Positions 26,788-35,857 of a stretch of DNA of 64,000 nucleotides are shown in pieces. The position numbers were made by a program, and so were the translations under genes. The notes under the pieces were generated by a model that was not told where the DNA came from, did no database searches, and saw only the letters and a list, made by a program, of their open reading frames with translations. Position 1 is the stretch's first letter; every line of letters begins with the position of its first letter. Origin of the DNA: JBGTSJ01 sp041940305 (GTDB lineage: Bacteria; Planctomycetota; Planctomycetia; Planctomycetales; Planctomycetaceae); assembly GCA_041940305.1 (NCBI GenBank), contig JBGTSJ010000020.1, forward strand, positions 43,996-107,995. The letters run 5' to 3'.

Positions 26788-29700
26788 TCACTCGGATGCA
26801 GCGTGCTCGGCGAGCAGTGCCATGATGCGAGGACGGTCCTGCTGGATGCGTTCGAGTTCCAGCTCCAGTCCGATCGTGCGGGCGATAAAGTTGTAGACAC
26901 CTTCCAGTTCCGGCGTCCATTCTCCAGAGACAACGTCGAGCGGGGTATCGCCGCGGTCGCTCTTTGCCTCGAGGGACGCACCATGGTTGAGCAGGAGGCG
27001 GACCATCTGCTCGTGGCAGAAAAAGGTCGCGCTGTGCAGGGGAGTGTTGCCGTCCTCGTTGGCGAGGGAAACCTTTGCGCCGTGTTCGATGAGGTAGCTC
27101 GCAATTCCGAGACGGTCGAACGTCGCAGCGGTGCTGAGGGGGGTGGAGCCTCCCTCGGCCCGGCGATTGACGTCGACTCCGGCGTCGACGAGACGCCGCA
27201 CTTCATCGAAAGCGCCGCTGGCGACGGCCGTGTTGAGGACGTTCGGTACGCCTCGGTGCGTGATCTCCAGGTCGCGCTGCAACTGGTCGGCGGCCTCAGA
27301 GTCGTTCGCGACGTGGAAGATGAAGTCGTTACTGAAGAGGCCCTGCGGAGTCTGGACCTGGAGGAAATGCAGGCCGACGTCCGGGAGTGAGTCCAGTTCG
27401 ATGGAGACGGTCTCACCATCGCACGTGAGCGTCCCGCCAGTGCGGCGACCGTCGACATAGAGCCTGGCATCATCGCCGAAGTGCCGTCCACTGAGCGTCA
27501 TTGCGGATTGGCCCGGATGCAGGATGGGGAACTCCTGGCGGCCGCGCTGCTGCTCGATGGGGCCGAGCGTCCACAATGCGGGCTGAGGATGGTCAAAGTC
27601 CGAGCGTTTCCCCTGATGCGCGGTGAAGGTGCCGACGAACCGTCCAGCCGTGGCCTCAGCGATCAGTGTGGATCGTGAATACGGCGTCCGCGCCTGATCG
27701 CGGGAACGATAGGCGCCGCCATCCAGGGCCGGATCAAACTGCAGGGCGATCAGCGTCGGTTGGGCATCGTCGATGAGGATGCCGTCCGCCTGGAGGATGA
27801 CGGCATGATCCGCGGCTGACTGCTCCAGTGCGTCGAGCAGGTCGACAGTCCGCGAGTCGGCGGCCGTATCCTCGTTGAGCGTGACCTGCCGCGCGAAGGA
27901 GCCGGAGTAGCCGGTGCTGCCCTCAAGGACCATGTCCCAGACGGGATCGAACCGCTGACGTCCGGCCCAGGAGAAGCGCCAGATATCGCGTTCGGGCAGT
28001 CCTCGCTCGGCGACATTGCGGAAGAAGTCGAACCCGATGATGTTGAGGCGTCCCTGCGGGAGAATCAGCCAGCGGTCGTAGGCGCCGCGCCAGGTAGGTG
28101 CGTCCATGCCGGTGCCGGGCGTATTGGTACTCACGAGGAACGGCATGCGGTGGCAGTCGCCGCAGACATTGGGCTTGGGCTGCCCCTGATGATCCCCCTC
28201 GAGATGGAACAGCCGGAACCCGGCCTGGGCGTCGGCGGAGAGTACGTTGTCGTAGGAGCGGCGCTGGGCAGGCGGGTACGAGAGCGCCAGCAGGAAGCGG
28301 GCCATGTCGTCCCGCTGAGCGGCGGAGAGGCGGCCGGACTTCCCTTCGTCGTTGACGGTCTCATCACCCGGCATGCTCATCGTGCCGGCGATGCCCCCGT
28401 CGATCAGATGCCGGGTCGTGCTCTCCGCATCGTCAATGTCGCAATTGGGTTCGTCCTCACCGTAGATGTTCGCGCTGTTGTTTCCCCCGTACGGATCGCC
28501 CGGTACTCCGTCCCAGTGGTAGGGAGCGGTGTCCCGCAGTCCGCGGACCGGCATCGTGGAACGCGGCATGATCTGGTCGCCGCCCGTGACGTGCGGCGTC
28601 TTGAGCACCCACAGCAGTTGGTCGGTATGGCCGTCGGGGTGGCAGCTGGCACAGGAGAAGGTGCCGGTGGTCGACGAGGCGGCCGTCTCGAACGCCGCGC
28701 GTCCTCGTTTCACGACCGGATGCGTCGGATCCTCCAGCAGGATCGTATCGACGACCCGGAGATCCGCCGGATTGGAAACATCCACCAGCGAGACGGTGTT
28801 GGCCACGGCGTTGAGAATCCACGCCTGTGCCGGTGCTTCGCTCTCGGCTGACTGCAGCGCGACTCCGCGGGGGACGGCGTCGACAGCTACGCGCCCCAGG
28901 ACGGCTCCCGTCGTCGCATCGACGGTGAACAGCTTGTCGGACGCGGCGGCCGTCACGACGAGAGTGGAATCGTCGTCGCTGATCTGGATGCCGAACGGAG
29001 TGGCCAGCGCCATCCCGGGTTCGGGATGTTCCGGCGGAAGCGGTTCGAGATCAATGAAGTGCGGTGCGGCCGCGGCTCCGTCTCGAAAGTCGATTCGCGT
29101 GAGCTGATTGAGGAAAGCGCGATTCTCCAGTTCGGCCAGTCCGTGCTTCTTCGTGCCGGAGCGGCCGTTGACGTCATTGCGGGCGTCGGTCTGGGCTACG
29201 AACACGCTGTCGGTCGAGTCGACTGCGAGTCCGTAGAGCAGCGTTCCGACTGTGTCCACGACTTCGACGAGTTCGTCGGTCTCTGTATCAAAGACGTACA
29301 GGTCCCGGTCGGGGACGTCGGGATGCTTGACGATGTCGACGACGTGCCCCAGCGAGAGCACGTTGTTGACGCGGACGGAGTGCTCCCAGGCATCGAACGT
29401 GACGAGGTCGCCGTCGATCTCGTCCGCGTTTCCGCCGGAGAGTTGCGTCCTGTTGTTGGACTCGAAGGGAATGACGTACAGCCGGTCGCCGCGGACGGCA
29501 ATGGCGCGGGGATCCTGCGCCGTGATATCGAGCGTTTTCTCGACCTCTCGCGTTGCCACGTTCACGACGGCGATCTGGTTCTCCGACGACAGCGCGACGT
29601 ACGCCTTCTCGTTGCTGGCGAAGGCGATTCCGACCGGCTCATCGAACCGCGTGGCCCGGGTTTCGGGGTCGAAGTCGCCGACCGTGGCGACCACCTGCAG

Positions 29701-30105
29701 ATAAGTCGGACTCCCCGGTTCTGCATCGATCACGCTGACCGAATCCGAGACATGATTGGAGACCCATACTTCCTTCCCGTCCGGACGCACGCCGATCCCG
29801 ACCGGATCAATGCCCACGTGCACCCGCGCGACAATCCGGCGTGAAGCCGCGTCGATGACGTCGACGGTATCGGCCGGCGTGTTCACGACGAACACGCTTC
29901 CGCCTGTGACGGCGATCGGCGAGACATGCGGGCTGGCGAACTCGGGGTGGCCCACCTCCGCCAGCGGCGGCGGCTCCGCCGAACTCGTGTCGGGCGACCG
30001 AGCCGGACTGAGCTGCAGGTACAGACTGCCGATGCAGGCAATGATGACGGTCGCCCAGGCGATTCGAGCCATGTCGCTGGTCCTCACGATCTGCGTGATC
30101 TCCAT
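26788..30105 (-). CDS. YVTN beta-propeller / cytochrome c / IPT-like / ankyrin multidomain protein
   Basis: This is an exported protein of up to 1105 residues. An N-terminal hydrophobic segment (ARIAWATVIIACIGSLYLQL) is followed by a YVTN-type propeller over roughly residues 55-460 (VFVVNTPADTVDVIDAASRR, VWVSNHVSDSVSVIDAEPGS). Two cytochrome-type haem motifs then appear: CASCHPDGH near residue 485 and CGDCHRMPF near 650. An IPT/TIG-like strand-rich segment lies near 880-960 (GQSAMTLSGRHFGDDARLYV). The C-terminus carries about four ankyrin repeats (GVPNVLNTAVASGAFDEVRR, GSTPLSTAATFDRLGIASYL, GNTPLHSATFFCHEQMVRLL, GDTPLDVVSGEW). It is likely a periplasmic redox or surface protein with a protein-binding tail. 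The combination is unusual and the function unknown. Confidence 0.9.
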   Translation of the reverse strand: MEITQIVRTSDMARIAWATVIIACIGSLYLQLSPARSPDTSSAEPPPLAEVGHPEFASPHVSPIAVTGGSVFVVNTPADTVDVIDAASRRIVARVHVGIDPVGIGVRPDGKEVWVSNHVSDSVSVIDAEPGSPTYLQVVATVGDFDPETRATRFDEPVGIAFASNEKAYVALSSENQIAVVNVATREVEKTLDITAQDPRAIAVRGDRLYVIPFESNNRTQLSGGNADEIDGDLVTFDAWEHSVRVNNVLSLGHVVDIVKHPDVPDRDLYVFDTETDELVEVVDTVGTLLYGLAVDSTDSVFVAQTDARNDVNGRSGTKKHGLAELENRAFLNQLTRIDFRDGAAAAPHFIDLEPLPPEHPEPGMALATPFGIQISDDDSTLVVTAAASDKLFTVDATTGAVLGRVAVDAVPRGVALQSAESEAPAQAWILNAVANTVSLVDVSNPADLRVVDTILLEDPTHPVVKRGRAAFETAASSTTGTFSCASCHPDGHTDQLLWVLKTPHVTGGDQIMPRSTMPVRGLRDTAPYHWDGVPGDPYGGNNSANIYGEDEPNCDIDDAESTTRHLIDGGIAGTMSMPGDETVNDEGKSGRLSAAQRDDMARFLLALSYPPAQRRSYDNVLSADAQAGFRLFHLEGDHQGQPKPNVCGDCHRMPFLVSTNTPGTGMDAPTWRGAYDRWLILPQGRLNIIGFDFFRNVAERGLPERDIWRFSWAGRQRFDPVWDMVLEGSTGYSGSFARQVTLNEDTAADSRTVDLLDALEQSAADHAVILQADGILIDDAQPTLIALQFDPALDGGAYRSRDQARTPYSRSTLIAEATAGRFVGTFTAHQGKRSDFDHPQPALWTLGPIEQQRGRQEFPILHPGQSAMTLSGRHFGDDARLYVDGRRTGGTLTCDGETVSIELDSLPDVGLHFLQVQTPQGLFSNDFIFHVANDSEAADQLQRDLEITHRGVPNVLNTAVASGAFDEVRRLVDAGVDVNRRAEGGSTPLSTAATFDRLGIASYLIEHGAKVSLANEDGNTPLHSATFFCHEQMVRLLLNHGASLEAKSDRGDTPLDVVSGEWTPELEGVYNFIARTIGLELELERIQQDRPRIMALLAEHAASE

Positions 30106-30270
30106 GTCGTCGGATTCGCCAGCATTCGCCAGCCGGGCTCCGGTCCGATGCGCGGCTGCGCCGGAAATGCCCTCTCTCTAAGAACCTCATCACCGGCGCG
30201 TTCGTGGACAACGAATCGCACCCATTTCGCGAGGTTCGTCAGATTCACCTGAGAACCGCAATTGGATGTC

Positions 30271-30672
30271 TCAAGGCTTTCGCAGCTTGCGGGCCACTCG
30301 CTTCGCCAGCCGGGCCGCCTCGATGACCCGGAGCTTGTGAGTGCCGTGGGCGATGCGTTCGTGCTCGTCGTGCGCTTCGATCTGAAACGTGACCAGCGGG
30401 CCTTCTGCGTAGATCACCCGCGCCCGGCATATGACCGTCTCCCCCGGCGGAGTCGGCGCGGTATGCTCGACCTCAATGACGACGCCCACCGTGCTCTCCT
30501 CCGGATCCAGCAGCGGCAGCACGGCCTTTCGGGCCGCATGCTCCAGAAACCAGATCAGCCACGGCGTGCTGAGGATCGGCGGCATGCCGTCATGCGCAAA
30601 GTCGATCAGGTGCGGTTCCGCAACGACGAACCGCTCCTCACCGACAGTGCCGATCCGTACGGCGCCTTTCAT
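30271..30672 (-). CDS. Hotdog-fold thioesterase (FlK-like)
   Basis: This 133-residue protein from MKGAVRIGTVGEERFVVAEP resembles single-domain hotdog thioesterases of the fluoroacetyl-CoA thioesterase type. Landmarks are FAHDGMPPILSTPWLIWFLE, VGVVIEVEHTAPTPPGETV (histidine/threonine of the active-site strand) and FQIEAHDEHERIAHGTHKLR. The start at 30672 is preferred over 30720 because the upstream extension would run into the preceding gene and lacks family character. It is the last gene of a run of same-strand genes, 14 bp after the AhpD-like gene. The likely substrate is an acyl-CoA. Confidence 0.82.
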   Translation of the reverse strand: MKGAVRIGTVGEERFVVAEPHLIDFAHDGMPPILSTPWLIWFLEHAARKAVLPLLDPEESTVGVVIEVEHTAPTPPGETVICRARVIYAEGPLVTFQIEAHDEHERIAHGTHKLRVIEAARLAKRVARKLRKP

Positions 30673-30686
30673 ACTGTGACCTTTGC

Positions 30687-30995
30687 TTACCGGCTCGACG
30701 GCGAACAGGCGTCTCCGCATTTCACGGCGGCGTCTTCCAGCATCCCGAACGCCACCCGCGCTGTCGCCGCCGTCACGCCGCTGTTCACGGCAGCCGTCAC
30801 GGCGACCAGTGCGTTCAACTCTTCATCCGTGATGCCGCTGTCGCGGGCCTTCTCGATTCGGTTCCGCGTGCACACCTGGCAGCCGCGCGTCATGGTGACG
30901 GCCAGTCCCACAAAGTGCTTTTCGCGTTCCGTCAGCAGGTCGGTCCCCTGGGCCTGCCGAATGTGGTTGACCACCAGCGTGTCGTCGTACGGCAT
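30687..30995 (-). CDS. Carboxymuconolactone decarboxylase/AhpD-like protein
   Basis: This is a 102-residue alpha-helical protein of the AhpD/CMD family. The pair of cysteines in TRGCQVCTRNRIEKARDSGI is the redox CxxC typical of AhpD-like alkylhydroperoxidases; the downstream helix IT-DEELNALVAVTAAVNSGV also fits. A good ribosome site (AGGAG) lies 7 bases upstream of ATG 30993-30995, which fixes the start. It probably works in peroxide or thiol redox handling. The neighbours (PQQ-propeller protein upstream, thioesterase downstream) do not clarify its partner. Confidence 0.85.
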   Translation of the reverse strand: MPYDDTLVVNHIRQAQGTDLLTEREKHFVGLAVTMTRGCQVCTRNRIEKARDSGITDEELNALVAVTAAVNSGVTAATARVAFGMLEDAAVKCGDACSPSSR

Positions 30996-31036
30996 GTCGT
31001 TCTCCTGAAAGAAAGTCAGTCGGGGGGCCGGCGATT

Positions 31037-32326
31037 CTATTCGGATGCGTCCGGCTCGGATGCGTTCGGCGATTCCTCGGCGAAGGACCAGCGTGTCAGC
31101 GTATCGCTGTCCTTGATCAGCACGCCATCGGACAGCAGCACGGGAGGCGCCCAGGTCGGGTTGTCGGCGACCTGGTACGTCGCCGGGGACACGAACTCGC
31201 TCGAGTCCGCATTCACGATCTGCAGCCGGCCGTCGCTGATGAGCGCGACCACATGCCCGGGGACAGCCAGGAACATCACGTTCTCGCCGAGCCGTCGCGG
31301 CCCCTGCCAAAGGACGTCGCCGGTTGCAGGATCGAGACAGAACATCCGGCCGAACCCGTAATGCGACATCCCGTACAGCAGGCCGTCGTTAATGACGGCC
31401 GTGCTCATGTCGAGGGCGACCTCCCGCTGATGCCAGACCGGCTGAACGCTCCACTCGCCGCCATCCCGCCGGGGCTGGAGGCAATGGATGCCGCGGTTCT
31501 CGCCTCCCTGCAGAATGAGCCCGTCATGGAACACGGGTGTGACCATGTTCTGGTCGGTCGTTACCTGGGGATAGTCGTGCTCCCACAAGAACTCACCCGT
31601 CTGGCTGTCGACGCTCACAATGGCCCGCATATTGAGTTCGACCACCTGCCGTACGCCGTCGATCTCGACCAGGATCGGCGACGCATACGAGGCTCCGTCG
31701 CGACCGTGAGTCCAGACCGTGTCGCCGGTCCGGACATCCATGGCGACAAGCTCTCCCCGCTCATCATTTCCGAAGTGGACGATCACCCGGTCGCCGTCCA
31801 CCAGCGGCGACGTCGACGCACCCCAGTACGGATGTCCCTTGCCGAACCGGGTGCTTTCGTCCCGCTGCCACAGCACCTCGCCGGACTCCGCATCCCAGGC
31901 GGTCAGCACTCCCGTAATGCTGAGGGTCAACAGCCGTCCGTCGGCGAGAGCGGGCGTGGACTTCGGCCCCTTACCGTGCTTTTCGCCCCCTCCGCCAATC
32001 TGGAATGGAGCGTGATAGGACTTCCGCCAAACGGCATCGCCGCTGCCCAAGTCGAGTCGCCAGACGACTTCTTCCTCTCCCTGCCGCGCGTGCTGATAGA
32101 CGCTCTCGCCGATAATCAGTGGCGACCCATAGCCGGTTCCGACTTCGACCTGCCATACGCGCTCCAGTTCGGCCGGCCACTTTGCGGGCGGTTCGAAGCC
32201 GCTCACCCAGCCGTCGCGATGCGGACCGAGCCAGCCCGTCCACGCGGCGTCTTCGGCGGAGACAGCGCCTGTCACACAGAGAGCGGCGAAGGCCAGAGCC
32301 ATGGTCAGGGGATTTTTCGTCGGCAT
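31037..32326 (-). CDS. PQQ-type beta-propeller repeat protein, exported
   Basis: This 429-residue protein has a signal peptide (LTMALAFAALCVTGAVSAED) and then propeller blades of the PQQ-dehydrogenase/BamB type. Repeated patterns are WRLDLGSGDAVWRKSY, WDAESGEVLWQRDES, MDVRTGDTVWTHGRD, VDSQTGEFLWEHDYP and LDPATGDVLWQGPRR. In planctomycetes such proteins are numerous and mostly uncharacterised. The catalytic residues of PQQ dehydrogenases are not apparent, so a scaffold or binding role is more likely. It follows the MacA/permease pair after a 114-bp gap. Confidence 0.88.
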   Translation of the reverse strand: MPTKNPLTMALAFAALCVTGAVSAEDAAWTGWLGPHRDGWVSGFEPPAKWPAELERVWQVEVGTGYGSPLIIGESVYQHARQGEEEVVWRLDLGSGDAVWRKSYHAPFQIGGGGEKHGKGPKSTPALADGRLLTLSITGVLTAWDAESGEVLWQRDESTRFGKGHPYWGASTSPLVDGDRVIVHFGNDERGELVAMDVRTGDTVWTHGRDGASYASPILVEIDGVRQVVELNMRAIVSVDSQTGEFLWEHDYPQVTTDQNMVTPVFHDGLILQGGENRGIHCLQPRRDGGEWSVQPVWHQREVALDMSTAVINDGLLYGMSHYGFGRMFCLDPATGDVLWQGPRRLGENVMFLAVPGHVVALISDGRLQIVNADSSEFVSPATYQVADNPTWAPPVLLSDGVLIKDSDTLTRWSFAEESPNASEPDASE

Positions 32327-32440
32327 TGGCTTTCCTGGTGGATGAAGTCGATCGCGTTGCGGGAAACGAGGTGAAGGTGATTACTCGGGCCGTCAGGATT
32401 GCAGACGGCGTGGCGGGGGCCACGAGTCGGGACCGCGCGC

Positions 32441-33754
32441 TTACTCGTGACGCAAAGCCTCAATGGGATCCAATTGAGCTGCCTGCCGGGCCGGAAAAAC
32501 GCCGAACAGCAGTCCGACGCCCACCGATATCAGCACCGACATCCCCACGGACCACAAGGCGATCCGCGGTTCGATCGAGTAGGCGATCTCCGGCAGGCTG
32601 TCGGGCGAGACGGCCGTCATCACACTGCGGAACAGCCGAAACAGCGGCCCGCATAATAATCCGAACAGCACTCCCAGGCAGCCTCCGAGCGACGTGAGGA
32701 CGATGGTCTCAGTCACAAACTGTTCGACGATATTCCGCTTAGTCGCCCCCAGGGCGCGGCGGACTCCGATTTCCCGGGTCCGCTCCGTGACCGTGGCCAG
32801 CATGATATTCATGATGCCGATCCCGCCGACCAGCAGCGAGATGCCTGCGATGATCACCAGCAGCACGTTGAACATCGCCCGCGTCCGCTCCGCCTGCCGC
32901 AACAACTCGACCGGCACCACGACGGCATAGTCCTCTTCTGCGTGGTATTGCAGCAACAGCCGCTCGACGATACGGGCCGTGATATCGACGTCGGCGACGT
33001 CCGCGACTGTCAGCGTGATTTGCGTCAGCTCCACGATCTCGCCCGTGAAGCTGCCGGGCTTCCGCTCCATGATAAAGTCGCCCACGCGCAGCCGGAACGT
33101 GCTGAGCGGAATGTACGCATCAGTGTTGAACTCCCGCGATTGCAGGCTGCCGCCGACCGCCGCCGAGGCGGCGCGGGGCCGCGTCTGACCGATCACGATG
33201 TAGATGTCGGAGCCGACGCGGACCGGCTTGCCGATGGGATCCTCGTAGGGAAACAACTGCCGCGCCGTGCCGTCGGCGAGGACGATAACGTTCTCGTCGT
33301 CATCCCGCGTACCGAACCACCGTCCGCGGGCGATCTCCAGCTGGTTCAGATCGAGGTACTCTTCGGTCGAACCGACCAGCATCGCGTTGGTGAGCCGGTC
33401 ACCCACGCGGATCTCGCGGCTCAGCTCGCGGATTGGGACGGAGCCCTGCACGGTCGGAACGTTGCTGAGAATCCGCTCGTAGTCCGCCCGCAGCAACCCG
33501 TACCGCTTGACGCGGTCGTTGTCCCCCGTCACCACGCCGGGATTTGGCTCGATGCTCCGCAGGATGATATTGGTCGCACCGAGTTCCTTGATCTGCTCTT
33601 GTGCCTGGTGGCTGACCCCTTCTCCCATCGCCACCAGCCAGATGACGGTCGTTGTGCCGATGAAGATCCCCAGTGCCGCCAGCCCGGCGCGCAACTTATG
33701 CATGAGCAGGTTCTTCGCGCCGAGCTTCAGGGCTTGCAGAAGCGATGCCAACAT
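32441..33754 (-). CDS. ABC transporter permease, MacB/FtsX type (no ATPase domain)
   Basis: This 437-residue protein has the MacB-type arrangement. An N-terminal helix (RAGLAALGIFIGTTTVIWLV) is followed by a large periplasmic domain at about residues 50-280. Three C-terminal helices follow, including LLVIIAGISLLVGGIGIMNI, FVTETIVLTSLGGCLGVLFG and ALWSVGMSVLISVGVGLLFG. The FtsX signature VTERTREIGVRRALGATKRN lies between helices. MacB proper carries its ATPase at the N-terminus; that is missing here and no ATP-binding gene is next door. It is 21 bp downstream of the membrane-fusion gene, so the two work together and probably borrow an ATPase encoded elsewhere. Confidence 0.9.
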   Translation of the reverse strand: MLASLLQALKLGAKNLLMHKLRAGLAALGIFIGTTTVIWLVAMGEGVSHQAQEQIKELGATNIILRSIEPNPGVVTGDNDRVKRYGLLRADYERILSNVPTVQGSVPIRELSREIRVGDRLTNAMLVGSTEEYLDLNQLEIARGRWFGTRDDDENVIVLADGTARQLFPYEDPIGKPVRVGSDIYIVIGQTRPRAASAAVGGSLQSREFNTDAYIPLSTFRLRVGDFIMERKPGSFTGEIVELTQITLTVADVADVDITARIVERLLLQYHAEEDYAVVVPVELLRQAERTRAMFNVLLVIIAGISLLVGGIGIMNIMLATVTERTREIGVRRALGATKRNIVEQFVTETIVLTSLGGCLGVLFGLLCGPLFRLFRSVMTAVSPDSLPEIAYSIEPRIALWSVGMSVLISVGVGLLFGVFPARQAAQLDPIEALRHE

Positions 33755-33775
33755 TCGTCGATGCCGAAACGCCGG

Positions 33776-35344
33776 TTACAGCGTTTCGCTTTGCCCCTTT
33801 CCCTCACTGGCGGCCGGCGCCGCATCGGTCGTATCCGACGTGCCCACGGATGGCTCGTCCTGCGAGACCTCTTTGGTCCCGGCCTCGGCGTCTGCGTCGC
33901 TCCCCGGCCGGAGCGCCGTGCGCCGGGCCTCGTCGACAAAGTCCAGCGGATTGAGTACGACCTGGTCCGCCTCGGTCAGCCCGGACTCCACGATGATGAA
34001 CTGGTCGTTGGTGTCCCCCAGCGTTAACTCCCGCCGGTCCGGACCGCGGGGAGTCGCCACCCAGCACCAGTGCTGGTTCCCCTCTTCGACCACGGCCGCC
34101 ACGGGGACCGTCAGCACGTTCCTGTGTCGCGCCAGAAACACCTCCACCGCCACACTCATGCCGGGCTTCAACCCCTGCTGGCCGTCGAGCGCGATAATCG
34201 TGTCGTATTTCACCAGGTTCCCCGTCCACCAGCCGGCCGGCTTGGTGATGGATGCGATCGACATCACCTTGCCGGCGACCTTGCGTCCCTGCAACTGGAC
34301 TTCGGCCTCCATCCCCGGCTCGACCCGGTCGACCTTCGATTCATGGATGCCGACCTTAACCTGCATCTGCCGCAGGTCCGGCATCACGAGCAGCACCTGG
34401 TCCTCGCGAACGATCGCCCCCTCTTCAATATCCGGCTGCTCCTTCCACTCCGCCGCGGACGGGTAGATCACCAGCCCACCCGCCTCCGCCCTGATGACGC
34501 AATTCTCCAGTTGCTGCTGGGCGCGCTCCAGCCGGGCCTTCTCCAGTTCGAGCGAAGCCGTATCGGCCGCCAGCCGGGCCTGGGCGGCATCCAGCAATCC
34601 CTCAAGTTCCTGCAGTTTCTTCGCCTTGCCGAACTTCTGCAGCACTTCCAGCTCGGTCTGCTTGACGCTCAATTCGAGCTCGGCATGCTGCACCGAATCC
34701 TCTTGAGTGTCGACCTCCAATTCGCTGACATATCCCTTGCGATAGACGCGTCGCGTGTAATCGAGCATGTTGCGGGCCGCCTTGAGACCCGACTCGGCCA
34801 CGACGACTTCCTTCTCTTTGGTGGCCAGCTCGGAGCGGTACGTCCCCTCCAGGTATTCAGTAATGTTGATCTGCGCGACGGCGACGTCGCTTTCCGAGAT
34901 CGTCTTGTTGGCGAGCGCCGTCTCATACGTGATCTTCTGCTGGCTGATCGTGTCTTCGATGGTGGACGTGTCCAGCCGTACGAGTTCATCCCCCGGCTGC
35001 ACTTCCGTGCCGGTCTCGACGACCCAGATCACCGTGCTCCCCCCCTTGACCTTGCACTTGATCTCGCGATTGCTGGAACTTTCGAGCGTCCCCTGCTCCA
35101 CCACGCTGACCACGAGGTCCCCCCGCCGAACGGTGTGAGTCAGCATGGCCGCGCCGTGGCCGGGGGTGACCGTCCGTGTCAGCAGCGCGCCGCCGGCCGC
35201 AACAATGCCGATCACCACCAAGCCCAGCAAGGTCCGTTTCCGCCACGGACTGCGGACGGCGGGGCGCTCCGCTGCCGGCAGGGTCGCCTGGGGAGGCGTC
35301 GGTCTGCGAATGGTCTGCGTCCGTTCCTGAAGGTCAATCGCCAT
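33776..35344 (-). CDS. Periplasmic adaptor (HlyD/MacA family) of an efflux system
   Basis: This 522-residue membrane fusion protein starts at MAIDLQERTQTIRRPTPPQA, with one transmembrane anchor (RTLLGLVVIGIVAAGGALL). The lipoyl-like half reads GSTVIWVVETGTEVQPGDEL, then comes a long coiled-coil hairpin at about residues 120-280. The second lipoyl half and barrel (VIRAEAGGLVIYPSAAEWKE, VKVGIHESKVDRVEPGMEAE) follow. It pairs with the permease directly downstream to form a tripartite-type exporter or a lipoprotein/peptide exporter. The coiled coil is longer than in E. coli MacA. A 513-bp gene-free interval precedes it. Confidence 0.9.
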   Translation of the reverse strand: MAIDLQERTQTIRRPTPPQATLPAAERPAVRSPWRKRTLLGLVVIGIVAAGGALLTRTVTPGHGAAMLTHTVRRGDLVVSVVEQGTLESSSNREIKCKVKGGSTVIWVVETGTEVQPGDELVRLDTSTIEDTISQQKITYETALANKTISESDVAVAQINITEYLEGTYRSELATKEKEVVVAESGLKAARNMLDYTRRVYRKGYVSELEVDTQEDSVQHAELELSVKQTELEVLQKFGKAKKLQELEGLLDAAQARLAADTASLELEKARLERAQQQLENCVIRAEAGGLVIYPSAAEWKEQPDIEEGAIVREDQVLLVMPDLRQMQVKVGIHESKVDRVEPGMEAEVQLQGRKVAGKVMSIASITKPAGWWTGNLVKYDTIIALDGQQGLKPGMSVAVEVFLARHRNVLTVPVAAVVEEGNQHWCWVATPRGPDRRELTLGDTNDQFIIVESGLTEADQVVLNPLDFVDEARRTALRPGSDADAEAGTKEVSQDEPSVGTSDTTDAAPAASEGKGQSETL

Positions 35345-35857
35345 GGTCAGCCAATCAATCTGAAGACATCCCCGCCCCAGGACGGGAGTGGATAAGGACG
35401 CGATCTCTAGTGCCCGCCGCGTGACCACAAGATTCGCAGCCAGCTCGCGCGCACGGCACCGCCGGCGCGCCCGCGATCAGGAGTTCTACGGCGGACGATG
35501 CAGGTGAGGATGGAAGTTTATCACGCTTCACTGACTTTCTCTGCAAGGATCGTCGGGATTCCCCTCGGCGCAGTTCATCTGGTTCCACGCTCGTCGTTCA
35601 CGATGACTCATCGTGTGAACTGCAGCGGCAACGCAGCTGCGAATTGGTGCGGATCTGCGGCCGGTCTTCCGCATCGCCGGAGGCGCTATACGAATGACCG
35701 CCAATGTCTCTCACTTGCGAACTCGCCTTCGAAGTGATGCTCAGCTTCTCCCGACGGCCGATCGTCGGATACTGCAGGATCGACGTTCGGCGGCCACTGC
35801 ATGATGTGCAGCCGAAGCAGCGATTCACCAAGCTGGTGCTTCGTGCCTGGTCGGTTG
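35345..35857. other. Intergenic stretch without a recognisable gene
   Basis: This interval separates the efflux adaptor gene and the FecR-protein gene, both on the minus strand. Short open frames occur in it but none has protein-family character. The promoter for the adaptor/permease run should lie near its left end; I see no clear elements. Confidence 0.4.
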
